Below are positions 23,770 through 34,353 of a DNA stretch of 64,000 nucleotides, one piece after another. Made by a program: the position numbers and the translations under genes. The DNA lies in the NCBI GenBank assembly GCA_030998015.1, contig JARWMV010000033.1:62001-126000 (forward strand), in the 5' to 3' direction. The DNA comes from Ceratorhiza oryzae-sativae. Its lineage: Eukaryota > Basidiomycota > Agaricomycetes > Cantharellales > Ceratobasidiaceae. The notes beneath the pieces are model-generated. The model saw only the letters and a program-made list of their open reading frames with translations, was not told where the DNA came from and searched no databases. The number at the start of each line of letters is the position of its first letter. The stretch's first letter is position 1.

Positions 23770-25364
23770 ATGGACACGACCGCCTCTGCGCTTTCCTTGG
23801 TGTCTGTGGCTGCTCCGGCGATGCTGGCGGCTGCGGCCGTTGCTGGTCGACGCCCCAAGTGCTCGTCGATGGATGCAGAATTTATTACGAGAGAGACAAC
23901 ACGAGACGATATTGGTGAGCTGATTCTGTTAATTCTCTGGCCCGAACCCTAGCTCACATCGCCCAGACTCGATCATGACCGCCCCCAACGACCACCAGCC
24001 TGGGCCCACGGTTGCGTTTCCCGCGCGCGCCGGCTTTGCGTCCAACCTGATCCCGCCCACCGTGTCCTCCACCCGCGCCCCCGACGCCACACCGGCCGAC
24101 GTGGGCCCGAGCAAAGGCAACCCACGCCAGACGCGCCCGCAGCTCACCTCGCGAATGTCATCTCGCCAGGGCGGCAAGCGCCACGCCTCGATCGGCTCCC
24201 AGCGCGAGATGCCATTCCCGTCGGCGCCTGCAGCCACGACGACTGGGTCTGCGACGATCGAGTCTCCCACGCACTCGCTCGGCTCCCACGCGGCTACCGC
24301 CTCGGTCGACCAGCCTCAACACGGATGGTCGCGTCTCATGGGCCTGCACATCCCCGGGCTCAGTCCCTCGACGCCGAGGACGCCTAAATCAGGCTCGATG
24401 AGCTCGACCGCAGGCAGCCCAAAGAGCCCAGACGAGCAGCGTGCCGCGTCGTACTTTTCCTTTCGGAGGCGGAACAGCGTCAGCCCGGCGGTCAGCCCCG
24501 GCAAGAGTCTCGCCTCGGGAAAGATCCCAAGTGCGGCGGCAACGCCACCACCCCCTCCGCCACCTCCTGCCCCTCCCTCACCAGCCCAAAAGCCCTCTTC
24601 TGCACCAATGGCGACCGACGAAAAGAAATCCCCGGCCCCTCCTCGACAACATCACAGCCCGATATCCGAAGAGTCCTCTCCGACGACTCCCATCTCCCCC
24701 AAACCTCGCCGAGCCAACCTCTCACTCGACCTAGGGACTACATTGGCCCAGCGAGGGAGCACATCCTCGCTTCCTCTCATCGGCCACACGCCTGTTGAAA
24801 CACTCGTTGCCCAAGAGTCCAAACCCCGTCGAGCGAGCGCCATGATCTTCCCCCCAGCCGCCCCCCCGCCTCACATTCACACCCCACCTGTTCATCCGCC
24901 GGCATACGAGTATCCTTTTTTGCCTCATCATGCGCCGAGGAAGCCTCTCGAAATTCGAGTCGAGGAAATCCCGCCTGCGGTGCCTGGGACCATGGAGGGA
25001 GGGAGCTGGGTCATTACGGTTAGGTGAGAGCCTTGGGTGGCGAGTTGGACGGGCGGGATATTGATCTGTGGAATCGATAGGCTCCCTGGATTCCACCCCG
25101 ATGGGATAACAATCGGCACTAGGCGTGGGCGGGTGCTAGTGATCGTTGCTGATAACTACAATGACAATGACGATGGCGGTCAGTTTTACTTTTCCATCTA
25201 CCCCCACTTGTTCCAAAACTATGTGATCAGCAGGTCATTTCGAACGCCGAATCTCGTTTGGATACGACGCTGACATGGCAAATATCCGAGCCGAGTTTAA
25301 TGGAGATATGCTCAAGGTCACTGTCCCCAGGCGAGCAATATTTGGGCTGACATCGATGTCCTGA
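23770..25364 (+). CDS. Proline-rich protein with C-terminal Hsp20/alpha-crystallin domain
   Basis: Exon 1 (from MDTTASALSLVSVAAPAML at 23770) joins at about 23911/23967 to a long exon that ends at 25024. This long part is disordered and rich in Ser, Pro and Lys, with a run of eight prolines followed by PAPP and many SP/TP sites. The Hsp20 domain begins with PLEIRVEEIPPAVPG and GGSWVITVR. It continues after an intron with LPGFHPDGITIGTRRGRVL, and after another with HFERRISFGYDADMA and IRAEFNGDMLKVTVPRR, stop 25362-25364. Small Hsps bind unfolding proteins without ATP, and the long N-terminus may set client choice or phase behaviour. The C-terminus matches the partial gene at 1-334 nearly residue for residue, so the two are paralogs 23 kb apart in the same orientation. 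Confidence 0.85.
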
Positions 25365-27698
25365 GCAATCATATCGGGGCTGCGATACTTGACGAGTGGG
25401 TGCAAGGCTCATAGATAGTGTCGGTTGGGAGCCCTATGCGTAGGGAGAAAATTCCTCAGAAGAGGGCGGGCTATAAATGAAGTTTCTAATGATTTTTCTT
25501 GAGCAGTCTACATCGGGTTTCATACCTTTCCATTGTTATTACCATTTCGCTCCTCCTAGCACGTTACATGACTGTATCTCTTAGTTGCCTTCACTGAATA
25601 AATTGCTGAAATATACGGGATGATGGTTAAGCAAGACACGGAGAAGATGGATTGAATCACTGCAGCGAGACGAAAATGAACACACAGTTTCTGCAACGTC
25701 AATATGGTGCAGCATCCGATCGGATTTGGCACCCGGCGTGTATTCGTGCGACGGGTCATTTGTTCCGCATAGAGCGGTACGGGAGCTCATGTCAAACGGT
25801 GTTCCAGCCATGAGATTCTGGCGTCAGGACTCCGAGCACCGACAGTATCGTCCAACATGCAGTGTCCCTGTCAGTATCTCAGTGTCTCCCTTCGGCAATG
25901 TACTCGGTGCAAGTTTGAAATCCCATGCCGTTGCTTTCGAGCCAGCCACTGTCCTATCCATACAGTTCGGGACAAACCCGCTCAAGGGATTGAAATTCCG
26001 ACTTCAAACGCTAATAACTTGAGACTCAGCGCACGCAGCGGCATGCATATACTACCGATCGATAGCTATACATCTAAGCTACAAAGCGAATATATAACGA
26101 TATACTTGAGATACTCCTAAAACAAGGCAGAGGGTGCGAACGATCCCCAGTTTCACAAGCTGCATGCTGTTTGCACACGTTTGAAGCCTCTCGATCTTGT
26201 GGTGCGCAATGTATTACGCAGCCTATCCACACCATATATAGCGCATATACAATCTTGATTGTTGGCAAACTACCCTTCCGGTCATGTCTCCTCGGCCAAA
26301 AGCAAATTCGCTAGTTACTCAGCAAATCCTTTGCAGGTATAATTGCACCAACATTTTTTCCTGAGTATATGTGTTGGTCAATTATTCTGTGTATCCTAGT
26401 CCTCGTGCATATACGCACTCCTTGCTTGGTTTTCTTGCGAACTCACAAAAATTATCCACCCGACTACTGACATATCGAACCCTCGACGCTTGATTTGGAG
26501 GGGTTTGGTGAGAATAGCGAGACCAGCGAGTGGCTCACTGGCAACACAAGTCCAAGTAACTAGCAGTGTTGTATGTTACATCATCCTCGAGTATATGCGG
26601 ACAAGATTTAGAAGTGAAATAAGCTCATCCCGAATGCTTCATCCTATTGAAATTAAGCAGCTCTCAGTCGGTTTCTGGCTCTGCCACGCTGGAACCAGCT
26701 GTTGAATAGTTGCACTATGGTACTTTGCCATCATTTTTAGCCTTTGATTCGTTATTATCAGCGCAAGGTTCATTCTCAGCTGGTATGTATAGAAATACTG
26801 TGTGTATAGAAACAAATACAATAAAATGTCGCCGATGCGCAGTGTGCTTAAGACGACGACGGAGCGTGTATGTGAATTACCGGTGAAATCAACATATTCA
26901 ATGGTGACTAGCTACGATTCCGCAGGTGCCGCTTTTATGCACGAATGGGGCTATATGCGCGAATAGCGTAGAACGATATGGAACGCTTGCGCGTTACTTT
27001 ACGGTATCTTTCTGACATTCGGGCATGCGATTGTTCTAGCATAAACCGTATCATTCGATATGTATATACAAATATGATTTCTACGGTATGGGCTGGTCGT
27101 TTGTAGTCGCACAGAAAAGAACTGGAAATACCACTAGTCACAATCTCGGTGAACAAATAGCAATTCGATCCCAAGCTCTCTCATAATGGTCAAATTTGAA
27201 TTCCGTCATGGATCATGGGTAAGCGCACATAATAGGTAGCTAATAATTGATGATCGCGCATCTTAGCATAGAAAACGCAAAGATTTCGCATAGGTCTCGG
27301 CATTGTAGAAAATGGTAGAGTCAGCTTGACGCTAGTAAAATGTACTGTTATGGGCATGTACGCCTTCTACGATGATACATTACTGTAAGTATATATAAGG
27401 ATTTTTAGAGCCAAACGTCTAGACTGACCGAATTGCCACTGGGTTGAACACTGGCGTGTCTGGATCCATTTCAGCTTCATCGCCTTCACTTATGTCACAC
27501 AATTTCTTCGCCTCGGCGTTAGCCTTGGATAAAACCTCCCGACGCTCTGGATTTCAGTGAGGATTAACCGGGTGTTGACGATCTGTGCAGCCGCGGCTTT
27601 TATCCTCTCTGGAGAGTCTGAAAAAGGTTTCCTCGTCGCGGCAAACTTTGCTATGCCTCTCAGAATTCGGGGGCTGTTGGTTTCAATCGCAAATTTTG
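25365..27698. other. AT-rich gene-poor stretch
   Basis: The region has many short frames on both strands, none with a convincing domain apart from the weak BTB-like piece listed separately. It holds presumed 3' sequences of the Hsp20 gene and of the first Cys-family copy. No RNA gene or clear repeat is seen. Confidence 0.4.
25560..25811 (-). pseudogene. Possible BTB/POZ-domain fragment
   Basis: The minus-strand frame from 25811 contains KSDRMLHHID and then IHLLRVLLNHHPVYFSNLF. The second piece resembles the BTB motif in which a His/Lys-rich helix precedes a Pro-Val/Tyr-Phe and a Phe-Ser ending. The central BTB strands are missing, and the frame ends about 80 residues after the Met. It could be a truncated gene or chance similarity. 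Confidence 0.25.
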
Positions 27699-28262
27699 TC
27701 AATTGTCTTGGATTGCTGGAGATACGGCTATGTTCGACCGCAGGTTCTTGACATGATCTGTAAATCGTTCCCACCAGGACCGCGTGTTGATGAGCTTATC
27801 GAATTCCGCAGCATCATCGTCGATCGTTTCCAGTGAATCCTTTATCGAACCAATAATCGTGAAAAAGGATCCGTTTAGCCACTCGTTTTACTTGCGATTG
27901 CTCGCGTAGTGCTCGCATCTAGAAGTCCTTGTATCACACTGCGCAACTGTGAGTAGTTTTTTGAAAGATCTTTGGCTATATCTTGGGCTTTTGTGGTGTC
28001 TTTATCGCAGCGATCGCATGTAGCGCTCATACGGTGGATGGGGGGTTTGTCAGAGTGAAGTTGACTGTATGGGATAAGCGTCAGTTCTAGAACTTCAATC
28101 AGAAATCGGGTTAGACCGCGATGACCTGTCAAGTTCCTGCTTTAGCTCAAAGATTTCTTGCTTCACGTTCATTAACTGGCAAGTGATGGATTTCATGTTC
28201 TTGGTAGCCTCATTCAAGCTCGTGACGAAGTCTTGAATATCTCGCGGTTGAAGGTTATTCAT
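27699..28262 (-). pseudogene. Cys-x2-Cys family copy 1 (unrecognised family), one-base frameshift
   Basis: Exon 1 (MNNLQPRDIQDFVTSLNEA, 28262 to about 28125) is a predicted coiled coil. It joins in phase through a 59-nt intron to exon 2, which carries the family signature PPIHRMSATCDRCDKDT. The frame breaks at an A4 run near 27885. One extra A would restore a frame reading NEWLNGSFFTIIGSIKDSLE, then DDDAAEFDKLINTRSWWERF, with TGA at 27699-27701. That restored stretch aligns with copy 3 (IEWLSGAFFEAIESMKESL) and copy 2, so I take the break as a real one-base deletion or a sequencing error. I recognise no known domain. The CxxC near the middle could bind metal or form a disulphide. Confidence 0.6.
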
Positions 28263-28888
28263 TGGGAGGCAGGCGGAGCAGAAATTTACAGAGAAATAAA
28301 ATGATGGAGAGCAACAGGGGTAGTGACGATTCAGATTCGTGAGAGGGTGGGTTTATGAGCCCCAGAGGTTCACGTAACCACGGAATAGCCCGCCGTGGAG
28401 CCTGTTCAGCTGCAGCCGCTGACCAGTGTGTCGGGGGTCCCCGTGTGAGACTCTTCCTTTGACGCCTACTTGGCTGCGGCCTACCGCATGGGAGCTGCAC
28501 TCCAAGGGCATGTTCGCAGTGCGAATCAGAGACGTGGAGAATAGCACTCTCCTTGACATTGGCCAACCACATCGATCGAAAGCCTGTAGGTTCATACTCT
28601 CCTATCAGCTCATCATATTGCTAATCGATTGACGCCCACTAGATTAATTTAGCCTTGTTGTTGGCTCCGTACAATTTGCCCCGTTTGCATACACAACCCG
28701 TCCTCGTGCGGGAAGGGGAATGCCAATATTTGATCACATGCGAAGGCCCAAGCCGTTTCATGAACCATATGCTCTGCCAGTCTGTGATCTCCTGTCCATT
28801 CTGGCGAGGTTTTAGCGTTCGATTGAGTTTAGTTTCCGTCAGATGAGGCCAAGTAAAGCCTTGTGTCAGACTCATGGCTGTCTGCTGC
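28263..28888 (-). repeat. Left arm of the inverted duplication, upstream of Cys-family copy 1
   Basis: Read on the minus strand, this matches the plus strand of 30498-31411 along nearly its whole length, by eye at well over 80% near the genes. It includes a conserved stretch around ATGTCAAGGAGAG and CCCCCGACACACTGGTCAGC. It lacks the 376-bp insert present in the right arm, and carries an extra ~80 bp (around 28690-28770) that the right arm lacks. It contains the presumed promoter of copy 1. Confidence 0.85.
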
Positions 28889-29611
28889 AGATACCAAAAT
28901 ACTACGATTGTTTGCAAAATTCTGGGGGCATGCTCTGCGCTTCTTATTCACATTCTGCGGCATCTCAGCGGGAGCCTGGCTGTCCAAGTAAGCTAGGGCA
29001 GGCTCGCGCAGCTACTCAGGGTCCCATTAGCGCTTAGTAGCCCGGGCTAGCTGTAGAGTAACCGTGGAGTAGCACCAGTTAGAACCCAAGTAGCCACGTG
29101 AGCCTACTCTAACTTAATTAGATATTTGGGGTTTTTTCGAGTGGAGAATATTTTCCACCAGAAATGCCCCCTGAGTAGGCTGGGTACCTGGAGTGAATGC
29201 GATTAGTCGTGTGACTGAATTGGAACCCGAAACCTTTGCATTTCTTGTTGTGAATTTATCTGGATTTTACAGTAGGTCCAGTCGGGATTGACCATTACAG
29301 AGACTCAAACTTTTCGCATTCGTTAGATTTGTCAAGCTGCAGGAAATCTGAAGAGGGCGGAAGGACCTGACGGACTGACAGACTTCGATGGCTATATCAG
29401 CATTAATTAGACTGCCTCTTCCGTATTCTGCCGAAACATCTCTAGACATGGAGATTTGATACAAAAGAAAAAAGCAAACATTATCACACCCAAACACGAT
29501 ATAATCACAATGAGAGAACCAATGCAGCACTGTTTTTGTTTTTCTCAATATATAAATTAAATCAAGCCACAGTGATTTGCTGATTGTCCCGTAAGAGATA
29601 GTCTAGTGTTT

Positions 29612-30352
29612 CTAGACATCTGAAATTGGCTTTTCTATTGAGCTTTTGTCAATAGTATCACAAATGCTAGTAGTCTGGAGTAAGGGTGCTTGAAGGAGAG
29701 AGTAGCTATGGTTATTTGAAACTTGGCCACACCATACAGCCCCAAGAGTGACTATGCCGGCTCCGATGGCGCACAGAGGGGGCAGCCACGTATTGATATA
29801 AGGTACCAGGATCGCAACCGCTGCTACAAGCGAAAGCACGTCGCGAACGTATAACAGTGCCGTTCTCCAGCGAGAATACCTTCGTTGAACTGTTTTGAGT
29901 GATTCTATGCGATCTTTCATATCATTAAGCGACTGCTTGATGGATTCAATGCTTGCCGAAATCGATCCCGAAAGTCCTTGAATCTCCAATACAAGGTGTC
30001 TTGTCTCGGCTACGGCTCTAAAAGAACCCAAAGACAAGACTTCAAGCCGCTTGGAATTTACCAGCAAGGCATCTGCAGTTGACATCGCATTGCGCGTGTC
30101 TCGTATACAATGACTACAGATAGCACTCATTTGATGAATGATTGGTCCCTTCGACGGGTGGCTAAGATTTTGTCAGTTACCTTAGCGATACTTGGGTTTT
30201 TTTGCCAGGACTAACCGGACAAGTTCACTTTGGAGGCTATTCAAACCCTCCCTGATGCCAGCTAAATGTTGAGCAGTAGAATATATGTCATCATTCAAGT
30301 GAATTGGATCGTAGCAGAGTTTTGAAGCGCCCTGCCGATAAGCAGTGGTCAT
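29612..30352 (-). CDS. Cys-x2-Cys family copy 2 (unrecognised family), coiled coil plus two membrane segments
   Basis: Exon 1 (MTTAYRQGASKLCYD, from 30352) joins in phase through a ~57-nt intron (about 30217-30161) to a long exon ending at 29612. The signature is GPIIHQMSAICSHCIRDT, shared with copies 1 and 3. A heptad-like helix (SIESIKQSLNDMKDRIESLK) follows. Then come two hydrophobic stretches (DVLSLVAAVAILVPYINTWL and LCAIGAGIVTLGAVWCG), which predict a membrane hairpin not evident in the other copies. The model gives about 230 aa with no break. I do not recognise the family. The layout (N-terminal helical part, CxxC, coiled coil, membrane hairpin) could suit a membrane-bound signalling or self-association protein, but that is a guess. 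Confidence 0.65.
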
Positions 30353-30497
30353 TGTAGTGGAGATTTAGTCGAGGTGTGCCCAAGACTTTACGGACACTAG
30401 AAATCTTCTGCTTCAAGATGAGAGAATGGTTGTGCAAGGTCATGCAGGAATTCTCTTCATATATTGACGAGAGCCATGCACACGGTCAGGTCTTGAT

Positions 30498-31411
30498 TCA
30501 GCAGACACGAAGCTAACGCAAGGCTTTATTTCGCTTTATCTGGTGGATACTAAAACCAACTGGGCGCCAAAACCTCGCCAGAATGGACAGGAGATCACAG
30601 ACTGGCAGAGCATATGGGGCAAATTGTGCGGAGCCAACAACAAGACTAAACTAATCTCGTGGGCGTCAATCGATTAGCAATACGATGGGCTGATAGGGGA
30701 GTATCCCATCACACGAGGAAGCACGGAGACAGCGAGTGAGCGAGTTGGGGGGCGTGTCGAGATCATTCAGGGCGCTGCTTCAACCAGGGAAGACCACGAG
30801 ACACTTAATGCGGTATTTGGTGCGGGTAGGAGCTGTATAAAGCCGCACGACGGAAAACACACCTACGCGATGGGACGCTTAGGGGCTCTAAAACGGTCGA
30901 GGCGGCCGGACGACAGGGGGGCGTAAGCTCGTCTGTCGGGCATTGCTCGAAGCGAAAAGAAGGAGGCTAAGGGGGCGACGATCGGGCGGAGTAGCATGGA
31001 ACTTTTGTACCCAGAACGTTGTAACTGTCCTACATAGCCGGGGCTGAGCGGACAGAATAAACCGGATCCCCAAAAAAAATATAGGGGAGTATGGATCTAC
31101 AGGCTTTCGATCGATGTCGTTGACCAATGTCAAGGAGAGCGCTATTCTCCATGTCTCTGATTCACACTGCGAACATGCCCTTCGAGTGCAGCTCCCATGC
31201 TGCAGGCTGCGGCCAAGTAGGCGTCAAAGGAAGGGCCTCGCACAGGGACCCCCGACACACTGGTCAGCGGCTGCAGCTGAACAGCTTCCGCGGCGGGCCA
31301 CTCCGTGGTTGCGTGAACCTCCGGGCTCATAAATCCACCCTCTCATGCACCTGAATCGTCACCGCTGCTGGCCTTATCTCTTGCTCACAATCTTTCTGCA
31401 TTTGCCTCCTT
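30498..31411 (+). repeat. Right arm of the inverted duplication, upstream of Cys-family copy 3
   Basis: This is the plus-strand counterpart of 28263-28888 (minus). It shares blocks such as CAGAATGGACAGGAGATCAC, ACTGGCAGAGCATATGG and CGTCAATCGATTAGCAATA, then CTACAGGCTTTCGATCGATG through to the gene start. The arm is split by the insert at 30705-31080. Its 3' part holds the presumed promoter of copy 3. Confidence 0.85.
30705..31080 (+). mobile_element. A-tailed retroposon-like insert (SINE-like), 376 bp
   Basis: The insert ends in CCCCAAAAAAAAT and is bounded by exact 12-bp direct repeats ATAGGGGAGTAT (30693-30704 and 31081-31092). The homologous left arm has only one copy of that site (ATAGGAGAGTAT, minus strand) and no insert, so the empty state is preserved 2.4 kb away. 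An A tail with a variable-length target duplication indicates target-primed reverse transcription by a LINE machinery. I found no convincing A and B boxes of RNA polymerase III, so a tRNA-derived SINE is not proven; a processed RNA or truncated LINE tail is also possible. Confidence 0.7.
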
Positions 31412-32680
31412 ATGAACAACGCTATCCACTCGCCTGAAGTAGCGCTCACGCTGTCCAACGTGAACCAGTTCCTTACGGACATCGGCATATGATCGAGGAG
31501 CTAGGTGTCGTCCACAACGACGTCTTAAGCCTACAGAGGCAGCTGGACACGTGTGTAATGTCATTTCTGACACCCTGACACTTCTCTGAGCCGTCTTTGG
31601 TTCACCTAGCCATGGCGAGTCTAAAGTACCTGTTGTTTATCGAATGAGTGCGACATGCTCTCGTTGCGTAAGGGATACGGATCAAGGCTTAGACATTGCA
31701 AATCAACTCCGAATCAATTACCTGGAGCTCAGCCAAGCCATCAACAACTCAGCTCCCGTGGCTCAAGTACGAGAAACTACCAACAGGATCGAGTGGCTTT
31801 CTGGAGCCTTCTTCGAGGCGATTGAATCAATGAAGGAGTCACTAAAATCAATTGATTCGAATGCCCAGACATTGCATGTAACTCGTCAATTTGGCCAGTG
31901 GCCAACTCCATCCTCCCAGCGGATTACATCACGTGCCGAATCACTCCAAGGGGAGGTGAATAGATTAATCCTCTTCACTAAACATTCAGTCGACACCAAT
32001 TTTCCCAGCATGTGGCCGGGTTTCAATCTAGTCAGTACGATATCCACAAGTTCCTCCACTTGATTTACTAAGCTTCCTCAGCCAACCAACCCATTTCAGA
32101 TGCGTGCTCCAAGCTTCCATGAAACAAGTGCTCATGAGGTTTCAGTCTTGAATGGAGATTTCATTCAGCGACGCAATATGATCGAGGGGCTTCCTTACTC
32201 TGGTGAGTATTGGCTCACATTATCCACTTCAGGACTGGTGTATGAAACTGCACGGACTTAGCCATGAGACACACGAAAAGCGACCCGAATGTATGCTCAT
32301 CCCCGACTACGTATGGGGAATTTCAGAGCCTCTATGAAGCTCTTGGCGCAAAACAAGAATGTCCACAAGAGCCGTTTGTGATTTTCCCGTCACCGTCCGC
32401 TTGTGCAACAACTATGGCTTCGCCACATGCGTCAGCAACACGCAGCCACTCACCTGTTCAGTTGGACGGTCAATCTGAATCAACGCAGAACGTAAAGAAT
32501 AGAAGATACATGGGTCCTGCCGGATTTCAAAATTCTAGGGCACCAGTGCAGGCTCTGGCGAACTTTCGTGAGTCTTTCAGACAGGGTTAATGACATTTGA
32601 TCCTCATAACACAAGCGACACATCAGTTCGCTCCCGTAAAGGACAGATCGGATGGCGATTGGGTAATCATCGAGGAGTAA
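31412..32680 (+). CDS. Cys-x2-Cys family copy 3 (unrecognised family), possible one-base frameshift in exon 1
   Basis: From the ATG at 31412 (MNNAIHSPEVALTLSNVNQF) the frame stops after 26 residues. The next frame, from the ATG at 31489 (MIEELGVVHNDVLSLQRQL), continues to a good splice site. The two pieces together equal the 46-residue length of exon 1 in copy 1, so either one base was lost near 31487 or translation starts at 31489. After the intron comes VPVVYRMSATCSRCVRDT, then IEWLSGAFFEAIESMKESL, then a low-complexity tail spliced through about 32030-32083, 32201-32263 and 32571-32621. The protein ends DGDWVIIEE at TAA 32678-32680. No membrane segment was seen and no known domain was recognised. 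Confidence 0.55.
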
Positions 32681-34353
32681 ACTGAATGGAATCCAGATAG
32701 CTTCAGTTCTTTATAGTCTTAAGTTACCTTTATAACTCGAACTTACTAACACGCTGGCCATCTTATCCCTCGTTTGAATTATTTCATGTTCACCACCTCA
32801 CACGAATATATTCTGCATTATTTCCTGAACGAAATCTGAGCTTCGTCCTAGCGAATTCACTCATCCACTCAACCCAGAAAAATGCAGGGGGTCTACAACC
32901 CGCGCAACATACCATCCTTTTCGAAACCAGGTAGAAACCACTTCTGCGCCTGTAACATCCCATTAACCAAGCCTCATTTATCCAACAAATCACCGCTTGG
33001 CACTTCTGCTCGACCAAAGTTTATAGCACGTCCGAGGTTTAAGGTTGGTCAGGGCTGACGCTACAAAGTCGTGTGAATGATCAAATTGATGCGACCTAAT
33101 GTAAGCTTCGGCAATAAATAAGAATCGGATGTCAAATAAGGTAAACGAATATCCGTCGAAATCTGGAATAAATGCGTCGTGCTTGAATCAACGAGGGTCA
33201 TTCTGAGTTCTATCTAATTGAGCCGCCTTTCTGCCTGTTTGCGTTGGGTAGCGAGAGAATGGGGTGTCCGATGGGGGTTGGGAACTGCAAGTGCGGGTAG
33301 AACCAGGGTGTCCCCTTGAGTCCCCTGGCCCAGCGCCTCCCCTTATTCTGCCAGGTTGAGTGTGTGTAATTGCCTGGGATTGTTGGTTCATCATTGTCGC
33401 CAAGACTTAATCTATCACCCGGATGAATCAAATTATATATCCATAAATCAGCAGTGGGTAGAAACGTAGAATAACGAATACAAATACATCGAACACACCT
33501 GAACACTCTGGCAATCGCATGACTCACGTAGTACAATTCGTGTAATTGCTGTAACGTTCTAAAGATGTACTAGAACGACTCCAAACGTGTATATAAGGGG
33601 CGCATGCTGGCCCCTTAGGTAGTATTGTACACCGTGAATATATCCGCGTTTAATGTTCTTAAGCACACTGCGACACGAGCATATATTACGTGACATCTAG
33701 TATCAATTTCCACACTTTATGAGATCGGGCTACAAGCGAGTGTGTATCAGGCAGACTTATTCCGATCACTCGGCAGCGCATATACGTACCCTCGTTACCA
33801 CTCCTTACAAATGGTACGCATTTATCCCCGTACTATGAAACCACGAGAACTTTCCCGTGATTTACTCTAACTTTCAACCCCGAAAATCTGACTAGAATAT
33901 AATAGCTCCACAGGTCTAACTAGGCTTCTGGGCACTCACGAGATCCGAAGTATCACGGGCTACTGGTGCTACTGGTACCTAGTTGACGCTCGTTAGACGG
34001 TGAGGTATCATGATGTGCTAACGAGATTTTCGAGGATTGGATGAGGAACTCCAGCTTGGTCGACGCTCTTTTGTTTACACGTGTATATGTGCAGTCGAAC
34101 CACCTGCAAGTGAACTTGGTTGTCGATTTGAAATAACCGCTTTTTCGCGATTCTCCATTGTCGAGAGGTTTTGCATAACGGACACAAGCTGAGTTAGAAG
34201 CGCTCACGTGACAGATTGCAGAAATGTGCATAGAATACGAATGAGGACCAAGCACAGCTAATTGATACAATGATAAGATATGTACGATGATAATTAATCC
34301 AGAGGTGAGAAAACAGAGTGAACACAATTCGAAAGACTAATCCGTTGAAGCTC
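32681..34353. other. Gene-poor stretch with an LTR-like piece near 33550-33680
   Basis: From 33550 the sequence begins TGTAACGTTCTAAAGATG, has a TATATAAGGGG box at about 33592, then CCCCTTAGGTAG. This is the layout seen at the start of many fungal gypsy-type LTRs. I could not find its second end or a target duplication. The rest holds only short unsupported frames. Confidence 0.3.

Noticed and set aside
28255..28572. Conserved peptide NVKESAILHVSDSHCEHAL seen in both inverted arms
   Set aside because: The similarity is at the DNA level over the whole arm, and the frames end differently. It lies upstream of the spliced genes and is better explained as a duplicated promoter.
30705..31080. tRNA-derived SINE with Pol III boxes
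   Set aside because: A-box-like and B-box-like strings occur, but with several mismatches and wrong spacing. I keep the retroposon call on the A tail and target duplications only.
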